Source of the DNA: Pseudomonadota bacterium
Lineage (GTDB): Bacteria; Desulfobacterota; WTBG01; CAIYCZ01
NCBI GenBank assembly: GCA_026388865.1
Contig: JAPLIX010000480.1
Location: 1 to 14,281, forward strand
DNA: 14,281 bases
Direction: 5' to 3'
Below are positions 1-7,574 of the stretch, in pieces. The notes below the pieces were generated by a model. The model was not told the DNA's origin, did not search any database, and was given only the letters and a program-made list of their open reading frames with translations. Position 1 is the stretch's first letter. Each line of letters starts with the position of its first letter. The position numbers and the translations under genes are program-made.

Positions 1-131
1 AACCCGGACAAGCCGGAACCAAAGTTAACCGCAAAGACTAAAAAAATAAACAAAAAAGATTGAATTTGGAACTCGATTCGACTGAGCTCATCGCTGGCAG
101 GAACTCACAAAGGCACCCCTCGACTGCGCCC

Positions 132-155
132 TTCGGCCGTGAGCTCAGGGCCGAA
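132..155. repeat. Palindromic element downstream of prfA
   Basis: Perfect 7-bp inverted repeat (TTCGGCC at 132-138, GGCCGAA at 149-155) around a 10-nt loop that itself contains GAGCTC. The surrounding bases 117-160 look like a diverged member of the dispersed palindromes built on 'TTCGAC...CTCAGGG...' that also occur at 3285-3316. The rest of 1-330 holds no credible gene: the short reading frames there have no ribosome site and run through the palindrome. The function of such elements is unknown; they are typical intergenic filler. Confidence 0.5.
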
Positions 156-228
156 CGGCTCGGGGCAGGCACAAAATTTTCCTGATTTCTTGAGTTCCAG
201 ATTTTTAATTTTTCTTTCCATTTTTGCA

Positions 229-253
229 AGAATAATTAGTCTTAAGAGACTAA
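229..253 (-). terminator. Weak terminator candidate after prfA
   Basis: Read on the minus strand, a perfect 7-bp stem (TTAGTCT / AGACTAA, plus-strand 236-242 and 247-253) with a 4-nt loop is followed by the T-rich run TTATTCTT. The stem is AT-rich, so termination would be weak, and it lies about 80 nt past the prfA stop. Rho-dependent termination is an equally good explanation for the end of this transcript. Confidence 0.35.
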
Positions 254-330
254 AGAGTATTCCGGAGATATCAGGGTAGATAACGCAGTGCGCTGCGCGG
301 TTGCTGGGCGGGTAACACAAAATTCCGGGA

Positions 331-1434
331 TCACTGGTAATGCGGCTTGCCTAATGAATCAAGTCCTGCTTCCTGGAGAGCCTGCGACTGGAAATGGGTG
401 GTGAGGTGGTCGATAATCTCCTGGACGTCGCCTTCCATGATTGCTTCAATGCGATACAGGGTGAGCCCGATGCGGTGATCAGAGACTCTGCCCTGGGGAA
501 AGTTATAGGTGCGTATGCGCTCGCTCCGGTCCCCGCTGCCAACCTGGCTTTTCCGTTCCTTGGAGATCTGGTCCTGCTGCTCTTTGATCGCCGCGTCCAG
601 AAGGCGTGACTTGAGCACTTTAATGGCCTTTGCTTTGTTTTTATGCTGGGATTTTTCATCCTGGCAGATGACCACCAGCCCGGTCGGAAGATGGGTAACC
701 CGTACTGCAGAGTCCGTGGTATTAACGCTCTGACCGCCGGGGCCGGACGAGCGATATACATCTATTTTCAGATCATCAGGATTGATAACGATATCAACGT
801 CTTCTGCTTCCGGAAGCACTGCCACCGTTACCGCAGAGGTGTGAATGCGGCCCTGGGTTTCTGTTTCAGGAACCCGCTGCACCCGGTGAACACCGCTTTC
901 ATACTTGAGCTGGCTGTACACCCCGTCACCTTCTATGGATGCAATCACTTCCTTAGCGCCTTTCAGGCCGGTAATATTCTGGCTTAATATCTCTACCCGC
1001 CACCGGCGCCGCTCCGCAAACTTCGCATACATGCGGAACAAATCCATGGCAAAAAGTGCTGCCTCTTCTCCGCCCGTACCGGCGCGTATTTCAAGAATGA
1101 CATTTTTTTCATCACGGGGATCTTTCGGCAGCAGCATCATCCGCAGGTGCTGTTCCAGCTCTTCAAGCTCTTTTTTAAGGACGGTGATATCCTCTTTAGC
1201 AAGCTCTTTTAAGGCTTCGTCATCCCCGTGGAGCAGAACTTTATTACCTTCCATTTCATCAGTTATTTTTTTGTAGCGCTGGTAGCTCTCTACCACCGAG
1301 GCAATCCGCGCCCGCTCGCGGGTCAGCTTCTGATAGCGCTCCATGTCCTGAAAAATGGCCGGATCGCTGAGTGACTGCTCAAGCTCACGGTATTTTTGCT
1401 CGACTTCTTCCAGCTTATTAAATATTGAGCTCAT
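331..1434 (-). CDS. prfA: Peptide chain release factor 1 (RF1)
   Basis: Cytoplasmic translation factor that recognises UAA and UAG in the ribosomal A site and triggers peptidyl-tRNA hydrolysis. The 367-residue product has the family's usual length (about 360). Visible landmarks are the N-terminal helical domain (about 1-105), the stop-codon-reading PxT motif (PET, 189-191, within RVPETETQGRIHTSA), and the peptidyl-transferase-centre GGQ at 233-235 in SSGPGGQSVNTTDSAVR. PxT instead of SPF separates RF1 from RF2. The ATG at 1432-1434 gives a normal RF1 N-terminus (FNKLEEVEQKYRELE), but no Shine-Dalgarno sequence precedes it; a strong hairpin with a T-rich tail sits there instead. It follows rho and rpmE on the same strand. 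The methyltransferase gene prmC, often directly after prfA, is absent from the 330 nt left in the window. Confidence 0.97.
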   Translation of the reverse strand: MSSIFNKLEEVEQKYRELEQSLSDPAIFQDMERYQKLTRERARIASVVESYQRYKKITDEMEGNKVLLHGDDEALKELAKEDITVLKKELEELEQHLRMMLLPKDPRDEKNVILEIRAGTGGEEAALFAMDLFRMYAKFAERRRWRVEILSQNITGLKGAKEVIASIEGDGVYSQLKYESGVHRVQRVPETETQGRIHTSAVTVAVLPEAEDVDIVINPDDLKIDVYRSSGPGGQSVNTTDSAVRVTHLPTGLVVICQDEKSQHKNKAKAIKVLKSRLLDAAIKEQQDQISKERKSQVGSGDRSERIRTYNFPQGRVSDHRIGLTLYRIEAIMEGDVQEIIDHLTTHFQSQALQEAGLDSLGKPHYQ

Positions 1435-1440
1435 AGTAAT

Positions 1441-1484
1441 GACAAAGAAAGAGCCCGTGGCTGGACAGTCCGCCAGTCACGGGC
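1441..1484 (-). terminator. Hairpin with T-rich tail between rpmE and prfA
   Basis: Plus-strand arms 1453-1464 and 1473-1484 form a 12-bp, GC-rich stem with a single G·T wobble around an 8-nt loop. On the minus strand the stem is followed by TCTTTCTTTG, so it has the layout of an intrinsic terminator, though the tail is interrupted by C. It begins about 35 nt after the rpmE stop and ends some 18 nt before the prfA start. It could end the rho-rpmE transcript, act as a partial terminator that lowers prfA expression, or stabilise a processed 3' end. Confidence 0.6.
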
Positions 1485-1519
1485 GATGCACTTGTAACGT
1501 CTCGGGGAATGCGCTCTCG

Positions 1520-1747
1520 TTACGCTTTGGGTTCAGACTTTTTAATGCCCATATTGGCATACTTCTTATTGAACTTCTCAACCCGGCCTGCTGAATCCAC
1601 CAGCCTTTGCTTGCCGGTAAAGAAGCCGTGGCAGCTGGAACATACCTCAACCTTGATCTCTTTTCTTGTCGAGCGGGTTTCAAAGGTATTGCCGCAGACA
1701 CATTTTACGACTGACTTCTCATAGTTGGGATGAATCTCTTTCTTCAC
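1520..1747 (-). CDS. rpmE: 50S ribosomal protein L31, zinc-binding form
   Basis: Structural protein of the large ribosomal subunit. The 75-residue product has the typical N-terminus MKKEIHPNY and the four cysteines of the zinc-binding (C+) type: C16 and C18 as CxC, C36 and C39 as CxxC, followed by HGFFTGKQ and FNKKY, all characteristic of bacterial L31. The start is GTG at 1745-1747, chosen because GGAG lies 8 nt upstream (in AAAGGAGCAGGCCCC) and because the family N-terminus begins there. It lies 23 nt after rho, so the two are probably co-transcribed. The C+ form usually dominates when zinc is plentiful; no C- paralogue is visible in the window. Confidence 0.96.
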   Translation of the reverse strand: MKKEIHPNYEKSVVKCVCGNTFETRSTRKEIKVEVCSSCHGFFTGKQRLVDSAGRVEKFNKKYANMGIKKSEPKA

Positions 1748-1770
1748 GGGGCCTGCTCCTTTCCCATATA

Positions 1771-3018
1771 TTACTTATTCATAGAATTAAGGAATTCAAC
1801 ATTATTATCTGTTTCGCGCATTTTTTCAAGTAAAAATTCCATCGCATCAATGGTGTTGAGCGGCTGGAGGACTTTGCGCAGCAGCCATATTCTGTTCAAG
1901 CTTTCCGGCGGCAGCAGCAGCTCCTCTTTACGAGTACCGGAGCGGTTAATGTCAATTGCCGGGAAGACGCGCCGGTCGGCAAGCTTGCGCTCCAGGTAGA
2001 TTTCCATGTTGCCGGTGCCTTTGAATTCTTCAAAAATAACTTCATCCATTCTGCTGCCGGTATCAATGAGAGCGGTTGAGACAATGGTGAGGCTGCCGCC
2101 TTCCTCGATATTGCGGGCAGCACCGAAAAAACGTTTCGGCTTGTGCAGCGCGTTGGAGTCAACACCGCCGGAGAGCACCTTGCCGCTCGGCGGTACTACC
2201 GTGTTGTAGGCCCGTGCCAGGCGCGTTATGCTGTCCAGCAGGATGACGACATCCTTGTTGTGCTCCACCAGGCGCTTTGCTTTCTCGATGACCATTTCAG
2301 CCACCTGCACATGGCGCTGGGCCGGTTCATCAAAGGTTGAGCTGATGACCTCTCCCTTGACCGAGCGCTGCATGTCCGTCACCTCTTCCGGCCGCTCATC
2401 AATCAGCAGCACGATCAGCATGACTTCCGGGTGGTTCATGGTAATGGAGTTGGCTATGGTCTGCAGGAGCATGGTTTTTCCGGTGCGCGGCGGAGAAACA
2501 ATGAGCCCGCGCTGGCCTTTGCCGATCGGGGAAAGCAGGTCCATGACCCGGGCGGACATATTATCCTTGTCATGCTCGAGCCGGAGCCGTTCCATGGGAT
2601 ACAGCGGGGTCAGGTTGTCAAACAGAATCTTATCGCGGGCCGATTCCGGGTTTTCATAATTAACCGACTCTACTTTCAGCAGGGCAAAATAGCGCTCTGA
2701 TTCTTTCGGCGGCCGTATCTGGCCGGAGACAGTATCGCCGGTGCGCAGATTAAATCTGCGTATCTGTGAGGGTGAGACATAAATATCATCGGGTCCCGGC
2801 AGGTAGTTGTAGTCCGGCGCCCGTAAAAATCCAAATCCGTCCGGAAGAATTTCCAGCACCCCCTCGCCGTATATAAGCCCGTTTTTGTCAATCTCCGACT
2901 GCAGCAATGCAAAAATCAGGTCCTGCTTGCGCATGCTGCTGTAGCCTTCCACATTCATCTGCTTGGCAGCGTTCATCAGGTCGTTAATCTTCTTTTCCTT
3001 GAGTTCTTTGAGGTTCAT
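1771..3018 (-). CDS. rho: Transcription termination factor Rho
   Basis: Hexameric RNA-dependent ATPase and helicase that ends transcription of untranslated RNA. The 415-residue product (E. coli 419) shows the N-terminal Rho_N helical domain (1-45), the cold-shock-like RNA-binding domain (about 48-120, with GFGFLR at 61-66 and the D-Y-V run near 78-81), Walker A PPRTGKT at 176-182, Walker B VVILLD at 257-262, the Q-loop VLSGGVDSNALHKPKRFFG from 281, and the conserved GTGNMEIYLERKLADRR stretch. Two ATGs are possible; I chose the second (3016-3018) because AAGGAG sits 8 nt before it, whereas the first would have only 2 nt spacing, and because Rho usually begins MNL. A 721-nt gap separates it from coaE upstream; rpmE follows after 23 nt. 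Confidence 0.97.
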   Translation of the reverse strand: MNLKELKEKKINDLMNAAKQMNVEGYSSMRKQDLIFALLQSEIDKNGLIYGEGVLEILPDGFGFLRAPDYNYLPGPDDIYVSPSQIRRFNLRTGDTVSGQIRPPKESERYFALLKVESVNYENPESARDKILFDNLTPLYPMERLRLEHDKDNMSARVMDLLSPIGKGQRGLIVSPPRTGKTMLLQTIANSITMNHPEVMLIVLLIDERPEEVTDMQRSVKGEVISSTFDEPAQRHVQVAEMVIEKAKRLVEHNKDVVILLDSITRLARAYNTVVPPSGKVLSGGVDSNALHKPKRFFGAARNIEEGGSLTIVSTALIDTGSRMDEVIFEEFKGTGNMEIYLERKLADRRVFPAIDINRSGTRKEELLLPPESLNRIWLLRKVLQPLNTIDAMEFLLEKMRETDNNVEFLNSMNK

Positions 3019-3739
3019 GCACATGTCTCCTTGACAGGTTTCATGCCCCGCACGCCCTGCTGTATATAGCAGAGGCCAGAGGCAGGTCGCTAAAATGAAA
3101 GATTAAACTCCGGGAAGCCCTGTCCCGCAAGCCATCGGGATAAGCAGAGAACTTCACTGCGGTAGTTTTTATTGACTATTTCGGTTGTGTGTGTGCGGTT
3201 GTGAAATAAAAACAGCATGCAATCAGCTTAGTCCTACGATTCATACATTCGATGTCGAATTTACTCACCCAGGACTTAGTGCGGTTCGACAGGCTCACCG
3301 CCCTGAGCTTATCGAAGGGCTGAGTGAGCATTGCAAAACATTTCTTTGGATTTCATACGTCACCGTATTTGCGAATCGAAGCACTTAGGATTTACAGGCA
3401 AAACAGGGGATATTCTATCTATGTTAAAAAGAGCTCGGTATGAGAAGCAACATGTGCAGCCTATGCCGGGGTCATTATGGTCTGGAAGGATCGTCACTAC
3501 GTATCATTACAACGTATATGAGCTTCTCAGTATTTTGTTATCTCTGCGGGTACCTCTGATGATTATTAATAGCGCTAATCAGAAAGGATATACTGGTTAT
3601 TTTAAAAGAGATGCTCACAGGAGAGAACACTACAGGAAATCTATAAACTTTTATTATGGATTAGTTTTGGAGAGTTTTCTCTATAAAAAAATATAACCGG
3701 CTTTCTGATTATTGTCAAGCTATTTATTCCAGCGTTTCA
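3019..3739. other. Long gene-free stretch between coaE and rho
   Basis: 721 nt with no convincing gene. Next to rho (3019-3180) lie its ribosome site and a moderately GC-rich leader. The middle holds a dispersed palindrome (3285-3316). The right part (3330-3730) is AT-rich. A plus-strand frame of 121 codons (3331-3696, TTG start) and one of 67 codons (3185-3388) are open, but neither has a ribosome site, recognisable domain or plausible composition, and the second reads straight through the palindrome. I see no tRNA or rRNA. The rho promoter should lie here on the minus strand, but I cannot pin down clear -35 and -10 boxes. Confidence 0.6.
3285..3316. repeat. Dispersed palindrome (TTCGACAGGCTCA type)
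   Basis: Arms 3285-3297 and 3304-3316 pair over 13 positions with one G·T wobble and one mismatch around a 6-nt loop. The arm consensus TTCGACAGGCTCA...TGAGC(C/T)T(G/A)TCGAA is a pattern known from intergenic regions of many environmental bacterial genomes. An alternative outer pairing GCCCT (3300-3304) with AGGGC (3316-3320) is also possible. There is no T-tract on either side, so it does not look like an intrinsic terminator. Confidence 0.65.
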
Positions 3740-4351
3740 TTATGATCTTTTTCTGTCGCGCGGCAGGTGCATAAAAAACTTTTCCACCTGCTCTGCGGTT
3801 TTCTCCCGGTCCGCATCGTTTTCCACCACAAAGGTCGCGCACTCCCTCTTCTGATCAAGCGGCAGCTGGGAAGCAATGCGTTCCCGTGCGTCTTCCTCAC
3901 GTAACCCGTCCCGTGCCATGAGGCGGGCGATCTGCGTTTCACGGGGTGCCCAGACTACCATAACCTCATCAAAATCGTTTTGCATGCCGCATTCAATCAG
4001 CAGCGGGACATCAACCACCACTACTGCATCAGGGGCTCTGGCTTCGATAGCGGCAACCTGCTCACCGACGGCCCTGATGATGAGGGGGTGGAGGAGGCTG
4101 TTCAAGATTTCCCTGCGCCCGGCATCGGCAAAAATGATGCTCGCAAGCTTTGCCCGGTTAATAGTGCCGTCTTCAGCAAGTATCTGCGGCCCGAACTCTG
4201 TAACCACTGCCTGCCAGCCTTCAGTGCCCGGCACGACCACGTCCCGGGCAATAGCATCGGTATCAATCACCTCGCAGCCCAGGCGCCTCAATACCTGCGC
4301 AACGAGACTTTTCCCGCTTGCAATTCCCCCGGTTAATCCGACGGTAATCAT
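3740..4351 (-). CDS. coaE: Dephospho-CoA kinase
   Basis: Catalyses the last step of coenzyme A synthesis, ATP-dependent phosphorylation of the 3'-hydroxyl of dephospho-CoA, in the cytoplasm. The 203-residue product matches the family length. It starts with the P-loop GLTGGIASGKS (5-15), followed by the substrate-side DTDAIAR segment (about 31-37), the core strand VVVVDVPLLIE, and the lid region with QLPLDQKRECA. The ATG at 4349-4351 overlaps the stop of the upstream pseudouridine synthase gene as ATGA, so translation is probably coupled. The last dozen residues (HLPRDRKRS) are basic and unremarkable. In several Desulfobacterota coaE directly precedes rho; here the order is kept but a long non-coding stretch separates them. 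Confidence 0.95.
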   Translation of the reverse strand: MITVGLTGGIASGKSLVAQVLRRLGCEVIDTDAIARDVVVPGTEGWQAVVTEFGPQILAEDGTINRAKLASIIFADAGRREILNSLLHPLIIRAVGEQVAAIEARAPDAVVVVDVPLLIECGMQNDFDEVMVVWAPRETQIARLMARDGLREEDARERIASQLPLDQKRECATFVVENDADREKTAEQVEKFFMHLPRDRKRS

Positions 4352-5301
4352 GCTGCAGTCCTCACTGCCTGCAATACCCTGAAAAAATCTTCAGGCGGCG
4401 GCACCGCAAATTCTACCAGTGCCTGCGATTCCGGATGGGTGAACTGAAGATACCCGGCATGAAGCAGCGGCCGGTCAATCTCCCTGAGAGCATTCCGCAC
4501 TCCCGGCAAACAAATTTCCTTGTTCCTCTTGCCTGCTCCGTAGACCCCGTCCCCGACCACGGGATGTCCTATGCTTGAGAGATGGACCCGCACCTGGTGG
4601 GTTCTGCCTGTTTCCAGCGTTACCTCAAGCAGCGTCAGGCCGGAAAACTTTTCGGCAACCTTCCAGTGGGTGACGGCCTGCCGTCCTCTGCGGGGCAGGG
4701 CTGACATCTTCTTCCGCTGGGTCGGATGCCTGCCGATGAGTGTCTGTATCGTACCCGCTGTTTTGTCCATGCTTCCATGAACCAGGGCCTGATATCTTCG
4801 CACAATGGTGTGCAGCTTAAACTGCCGGCTGAGGCCCTGGTGGGCAATATCATTTTTTGCTACCACCAGAATTCCCGAAGTTCCCTTGTCCAGCCGGTGA
4901 ACAATACCGGGCCTTAAGACCCCGCCGATTCCGGAAAGCGTGGTACAGTGATGGAGGAGCGCATTTACCAGCGTGCCGGTGTAATTGCCGCATGCCGGAT
5001 GCACCACCATGCCCGGGGGCTTGTTAACCACCATCAGGGCCGCATCTTCATAGAGAACTTCCAGGGGTATATTTTCAGCCTGACCCTCAAGCGGCACCGG
5101 GTCAATGAGCACTACTTCGATACGCTCTCCGGCGCGCACATGGTATGATGCCTTCTGCGGTACCTGATCGACCCGGATGCGGCTTTCTTTGATAGCCCTT
5201 TGCACCTGCGACCGGGTAAAAAGAGCCTGACGCTCAGCCAGAAAGATGTCAAGCCGCTTTCCGCTGTCCTGGACGCTTACCACCAACGCAACTGTTTTCA
5301 C
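4348..5301 (-). CDS. rluD: Pseudouridine synthase, RluD/RluA family
   Basis: Converts specific uridines of 23S rRNA (RluD-type targets, helix 69) to pseudouridine. The 317-residue product has an N-terminal S4 RNA-binding domain (about 10-65, GKRLDIFLAER...TRSQVQRAIKESRIRV) and a catalytic domain with VNKPPGMVVHPA (92-103) and HRLDKGTSG (135-143); D138 is the catalytic aspartate. Later ETGRTHQVRVHLSSIGHPVVGD and the LLHAGYLQFTHP segment are typical of the family. The start is GTG (5299-5301) with only a weak ribosome site; a GTG a few codons on is a less likely alternative. It follows the HNH gene by 15 nt and overlaps coaE by 4 nt. Assignment to RluD rather than another RluA-family member rests on the S4 domain and length, so the exact target site is inferred. 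Confidence 0.88.
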   Translation of the reverse strand: MKTVALVVSVQDSGKRLDIFLAERQALFTRSQVQRAIKESRIRVDQVPQKASYHVRAGERIEVVLIDPVPLEGQAENIPLEVLYEDAALMVVNKPPGMVVHPACGNYTGTLVNALLHHCTTLSGIGGVLRPGIVHRLDKGTSGILVVAKNDIAHQGLSRQFKLHTIVRRYQALVHGSMDKTAGTIQTLIGRHPTQRKKMSALPRRGRQAVTHWKVAEKFSGLTLLEVTLETGRTHQVRVHLSSIGHPVVGDGVYGAGKRNKEICLPGVRNALREIDRPLLHAGYLQFTHPESQALVEFAVPPPEDFFRVLQAVRTAA

Positions 5302-5316
5302 CGTAAAAAATATATA

Positions 5317-5916
5317 TTATGTTTCAAGCAGCTCTGTGTGCCAGTAGGAGAGATCCACCATGGTGAGGAACGGCAGCCATTCCTTCCGTTTAATCTCCTG
5401 TACGGGAACTCTCATAAACGGAGACCAGCGGGGCTTGCGGGGATGGGAGAGCAGCTTCATGTCCGCCTCTGCCGGTGTCTGTCCGCCCTTTTTCTTGTTG
5501 CACTGATAGCAGGCGCAGATAACATTTTCCCAGGTGCTCTTGCCTCCGTAGGCGCGGGGGATAACGTGATCAATGCTCAGTTCATTGCGGGGAAATGTCT
5601 TGCCGCAGTACTGGCAGCGGTTTTTATCCCTGCGGAAGATGTTGATCCGGGTGAAACGCACCTGTCCGTTCGGCACTTTATCGTAGGTGAGGAGCAGGAT
5701 GACGCGGGGGATGCGGATGGCCCTCTCTACCAGCCCGATGCTTTCATCCTGGGCATGCACCCTGAGTTCTGCCCAGCTTTCAAAGTCAAAGGTCTTGTAC
5801 TGCTCGTCGATGGCCCGCGCTATCCCCTGGTAGAGCAGCACAAAGGCCCGCCTGACCGAGGTGACGTCAACCGGCAGGTATGACCTGTTGAGAACAAGAA
5901 CACTTGAGTTAAGCAT
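5317..5916 (-). CDS. HNH endonuclease-fold protein, role unknown
   Basis: A 199-residue protein of the widespread, chromosomally encoded HNH family (COG1403-like). The N-terminal 90 residues (LVLNRSYLPVDVTSVRRAF and on) precede an HNH domain with zinc-binding CQYC (101-104), the catalytic DHVIPRAYGG (D116, H117), N131, and the second zinc pair C136/C139 in CYQCN. All key residues of the ββα-metal fold are present, so it should bind metal and nucleic acid. No partner such as a restriction or phage gene is nearby; it sits between selA (73 nt upstream) and rluD (15 nt downstream) on the same strand, which argues for a housekeeping role, perhaps in DNA or RNA maintenance. The substrate is unknown. 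The ATG at 5914-5916 has no clear ribosome site. Confidence 0.85.
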   Translation of the reverse strand: MLNSSVLVLNRSYLPVDVTSVRRAFVLLYQGIARAIDEQYKTFDFESWAELRVHAQDESIGLVERAIRIPRVILLLTYDKVPNGQVRFTRINIFRRDKNRCQYCGKTFPRNELSIDHVIPRAYGGKSTWENVICACYQCNKKKGGQTPAEADMKLLSHPRKPRWSPFMRVPVQEIKRKEWLPFLTMVDLSYWHTELLET

Positions 5917-5989
5917 GGGTTATATAAAGCATCCGTTCTATGGTTACGGTGGTACTGTACTATACATTGCCGGCAGATTCAATATCGCA

Positions 5990-7411
5990 TTATGCAGTTT
6001 GCGCAAAAAGCGCAATAATGGCCTTTGCAACCATCCCCGCTTCCTCGGGGAATAAGGTGCGCGTATCTATGATGACCCGCTCCCGGTTAATGCGCACAAT
6101 TACCGGAGGGGTGCCGGTGCGCAGCTTGCGCTCAAGATCCTGCGGTGACATCGTCTTCGGCGCCAGAGACACTGCCCAGGTCGGAAGATCATGCAGGGGA
6201 TAGGAACCGCCGCCGATTTTGGAACTATCCTGCACGACGGCTATGTCCATGGGTACCGCATGTTTTTTCAATGCCCGCACTATCGTCCGGGCGCATTTTT
6301 TCAAGGTGTTTTCTGCAACCGAGAGCATGCTGAGAACCGGTATGTGCCGGAAGCAATCAGGATCGCAGGAGTATAGTCTGAGGGTGGCCTCCAGTGCTGC
6401 AAGCGTCAATTTGTCTATGCGCAGAGCTCTGGTGAGGGGATTCCGGGCAATGGCTGCGATAACGCCGGTTTCTCCCAGTATGATACCCGCCTGCGGTCCT
6501 CCCACCAGTTTATCGCCGCTAAATGTTATGATGTCAGCCCCCTGGTTTACCGCCTCCTGAACCGTAGGTTCATCCTGCAAGCCAAACTGCTGCGGCGGGA
6601 TCAGATTGCCGCTGCCCATATCAAACATCACCGGCAGGTGAAATTCTGTGCCGAGCTGTTTCAGATCGCGCAATGAAACATCTGCGGTGAAACCAACCAG
6701 TTGATAATTGCTGGGATGCACCTTAAGAATAAGTGCCGTATGTTCAGTAATGGCCTGCCGGTAATCCCCGAGGTGGGTCCGGTTGGTTGTTCCAACTTCC
6801 CGCAGCTGTGCCCCGCTCTGCTCCATGACCTCAGGGATCCGGAACGACCCGCCGATCTCAATGAGTTCACCCCGGGAGATGATAACTTCCCTGCCACGGG
6901 CAAGCGTGCTCAGGCACAGCAGTACTGCTGCGGCATTATTATTAACAACAAAAGCATCCTGGGCGCCGGTGATCTGCTGCAAAATCTCTCGCACATGGAC
7001 ATAGCGAGAGCCCCGCTCTCCCCGCTCAAGATCAAATTCAAGATTGCTGTAGCGGGAGGCGGTTTCTGCCACCAGGCGGAGCGCGTGTTCGGCAAGCGGC
7101 GCCCTGCCCAGGTTAGTATGAATGACCACGCCGGTGGCATTTATAACTCGCTGCAGCGAGGGTTTACAAGTCTTTTGCAAGTGAGCGGCCACCTGTTGCT
7201 GTATATCCTGGAGGGAGAAGTCCCCGTCTCCCGGGGCACCGTCAGCACGTGCCAGCAGGGTGCGCCTGGTTTCCGCAAGAACCCTCTGCACCGTACTGGT
7301 AACTGCTGCGCGGGGAAAGCGCGCGCACAGTTCCTGTATGTCCGGCGCCCTGAGCAGTTCATCAACCGACGGTATTTTCCTCAGATAGTCCTGTTTGGAA
7401 AGCGGCTTCAT
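5990..7411 (-). CDS. selA: L-seryl-tRNA(Sec) selenium transferase
   Basis: PLP enzyme that turns seryl-tRNA(Sec) into selenocysteinyl-tRNA(Sec) using selenophosphate. The product has 473 residues from the chosen start (E. coli 463). Seen: the N-terminal LRKIPSVDELL tRNA-binding region (10-20), VINATGVVIHTNLGRAPL (89-106), YSNLEFDLERGERGSR (121-136), VVNNNAAAVLL (155-165), and the PLP lysine K301 in SGDKLVGGPQAG. The frame stays open to a TTG at 7477 and an ATG at 7432, but the ATG at 7409-7411 places the IPSVDELL motif 12 residues in, as in E. coli SelA; none of the starts has a good ribosome site. Its presence implies the host makes selenoproteins; selB, selC and selD are not in this window. 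It heads the minus-strand block HNH-rluD-coaE. Confidence 0.96.
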   Translation of the reverse strand: MKPLSKQDYLRKIPSVDELLRAPDIQELCARFPRAAVTSTVQRVLAETRRTLLARADGAPGDGDFSLQDIQQQVAAHLQKTCKPSLQRVINATGVVIHTNLGRAPLAEHALRLVAETASRYSNLEFDLERGERGSRYVHVREILQQITGAQDAFVVNNNAAAVLLCLSTLARGREVIISRGELIEIGGSFRIPEVMEQSGAQLREVGTTNRTHLGDYRQAITEHTALILKVHPSNYQLVGFTADVSLRDLKQLGTEFHLPVMFDMGSGNLIPPQQFGLQDEPTVQEAVNQGADIITFSGDKLVGGPQAGIILGETGVIAAIARNPLTRALRIDKLTLAALEATLRLYSCDPDCFRHIPVLSMLSVAENTLKKCARTIVRALKKHAVPMDIAVVQDSSKIGGGSYPLHDLPTWAVSLAPKTMSPQDLERKLRTGTPPVIVRINRERVIIDTRTLFPEEAGMVAKAIIALFAQTA

Positions 7412-7509
7412 AGATGTGAGTTTGGCAACCATTGGCTTATTTTTTATCTTTTTAGCACAATTTATTTTCCATAGCAATCTTAAGTTATGCAGATTTCTCT
7501 CTTATTTAA

Positions 7510-7539
7510 TTGACTTTCAATGATACCTTGCATTAGAAT
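7510..7539 (+). promoter_or_regulatory. Sigma-70-like promoter of the 7.5-9.8 kb cluster
   Basis: TTGACT (7510-7515) and TAGAAT (7534-7539) are separated by 18 nt, each differing from the consensus at one position. The predicted start of transcription is near 7546, giving a leader of about 30 nt before the ATG at 7575. The stretch lies between divergent genes, so the selA promoter must lie here too on the other strand, but I see no clear boxes for it. Confidence 0.65.
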
Positions 7540-7542
7540 TTT

Positions 7543-7552
7543 CCGGTACCGG
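7543..7552. promoter_or_regulatory. Perfect 10-bp palindrome at the predicted start site
   Basis: CCGGTACCGG is a perfect palindrome lying just after the -10 box and over the predicted transcription start, in the divergent selA/epimerase region. Its place would suit a repressor site, but one short palindrome is weak evidence and it could be chance. Confidence 0.25.
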
Positions 7553-7574
7553 TCAAACAACCATGGAGATTAGT

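Noticed and set aside
105..320. Minus-strand open frame of 71 codons after prfA, considered as the start of prmC
   Set aside because: The sequence has none of the PrmC methyltransferase features and reads through the palindrome at 132-155.
3331..3696. Plus-strand open frame of 121 codons in the coaE-rho gap
   Set aside because: It starts with TTG without a ribosome site, has no recognisable domain, and its composition looks like translated intergenic sequence. A later in-frame ATG at 3421 is no better supported.
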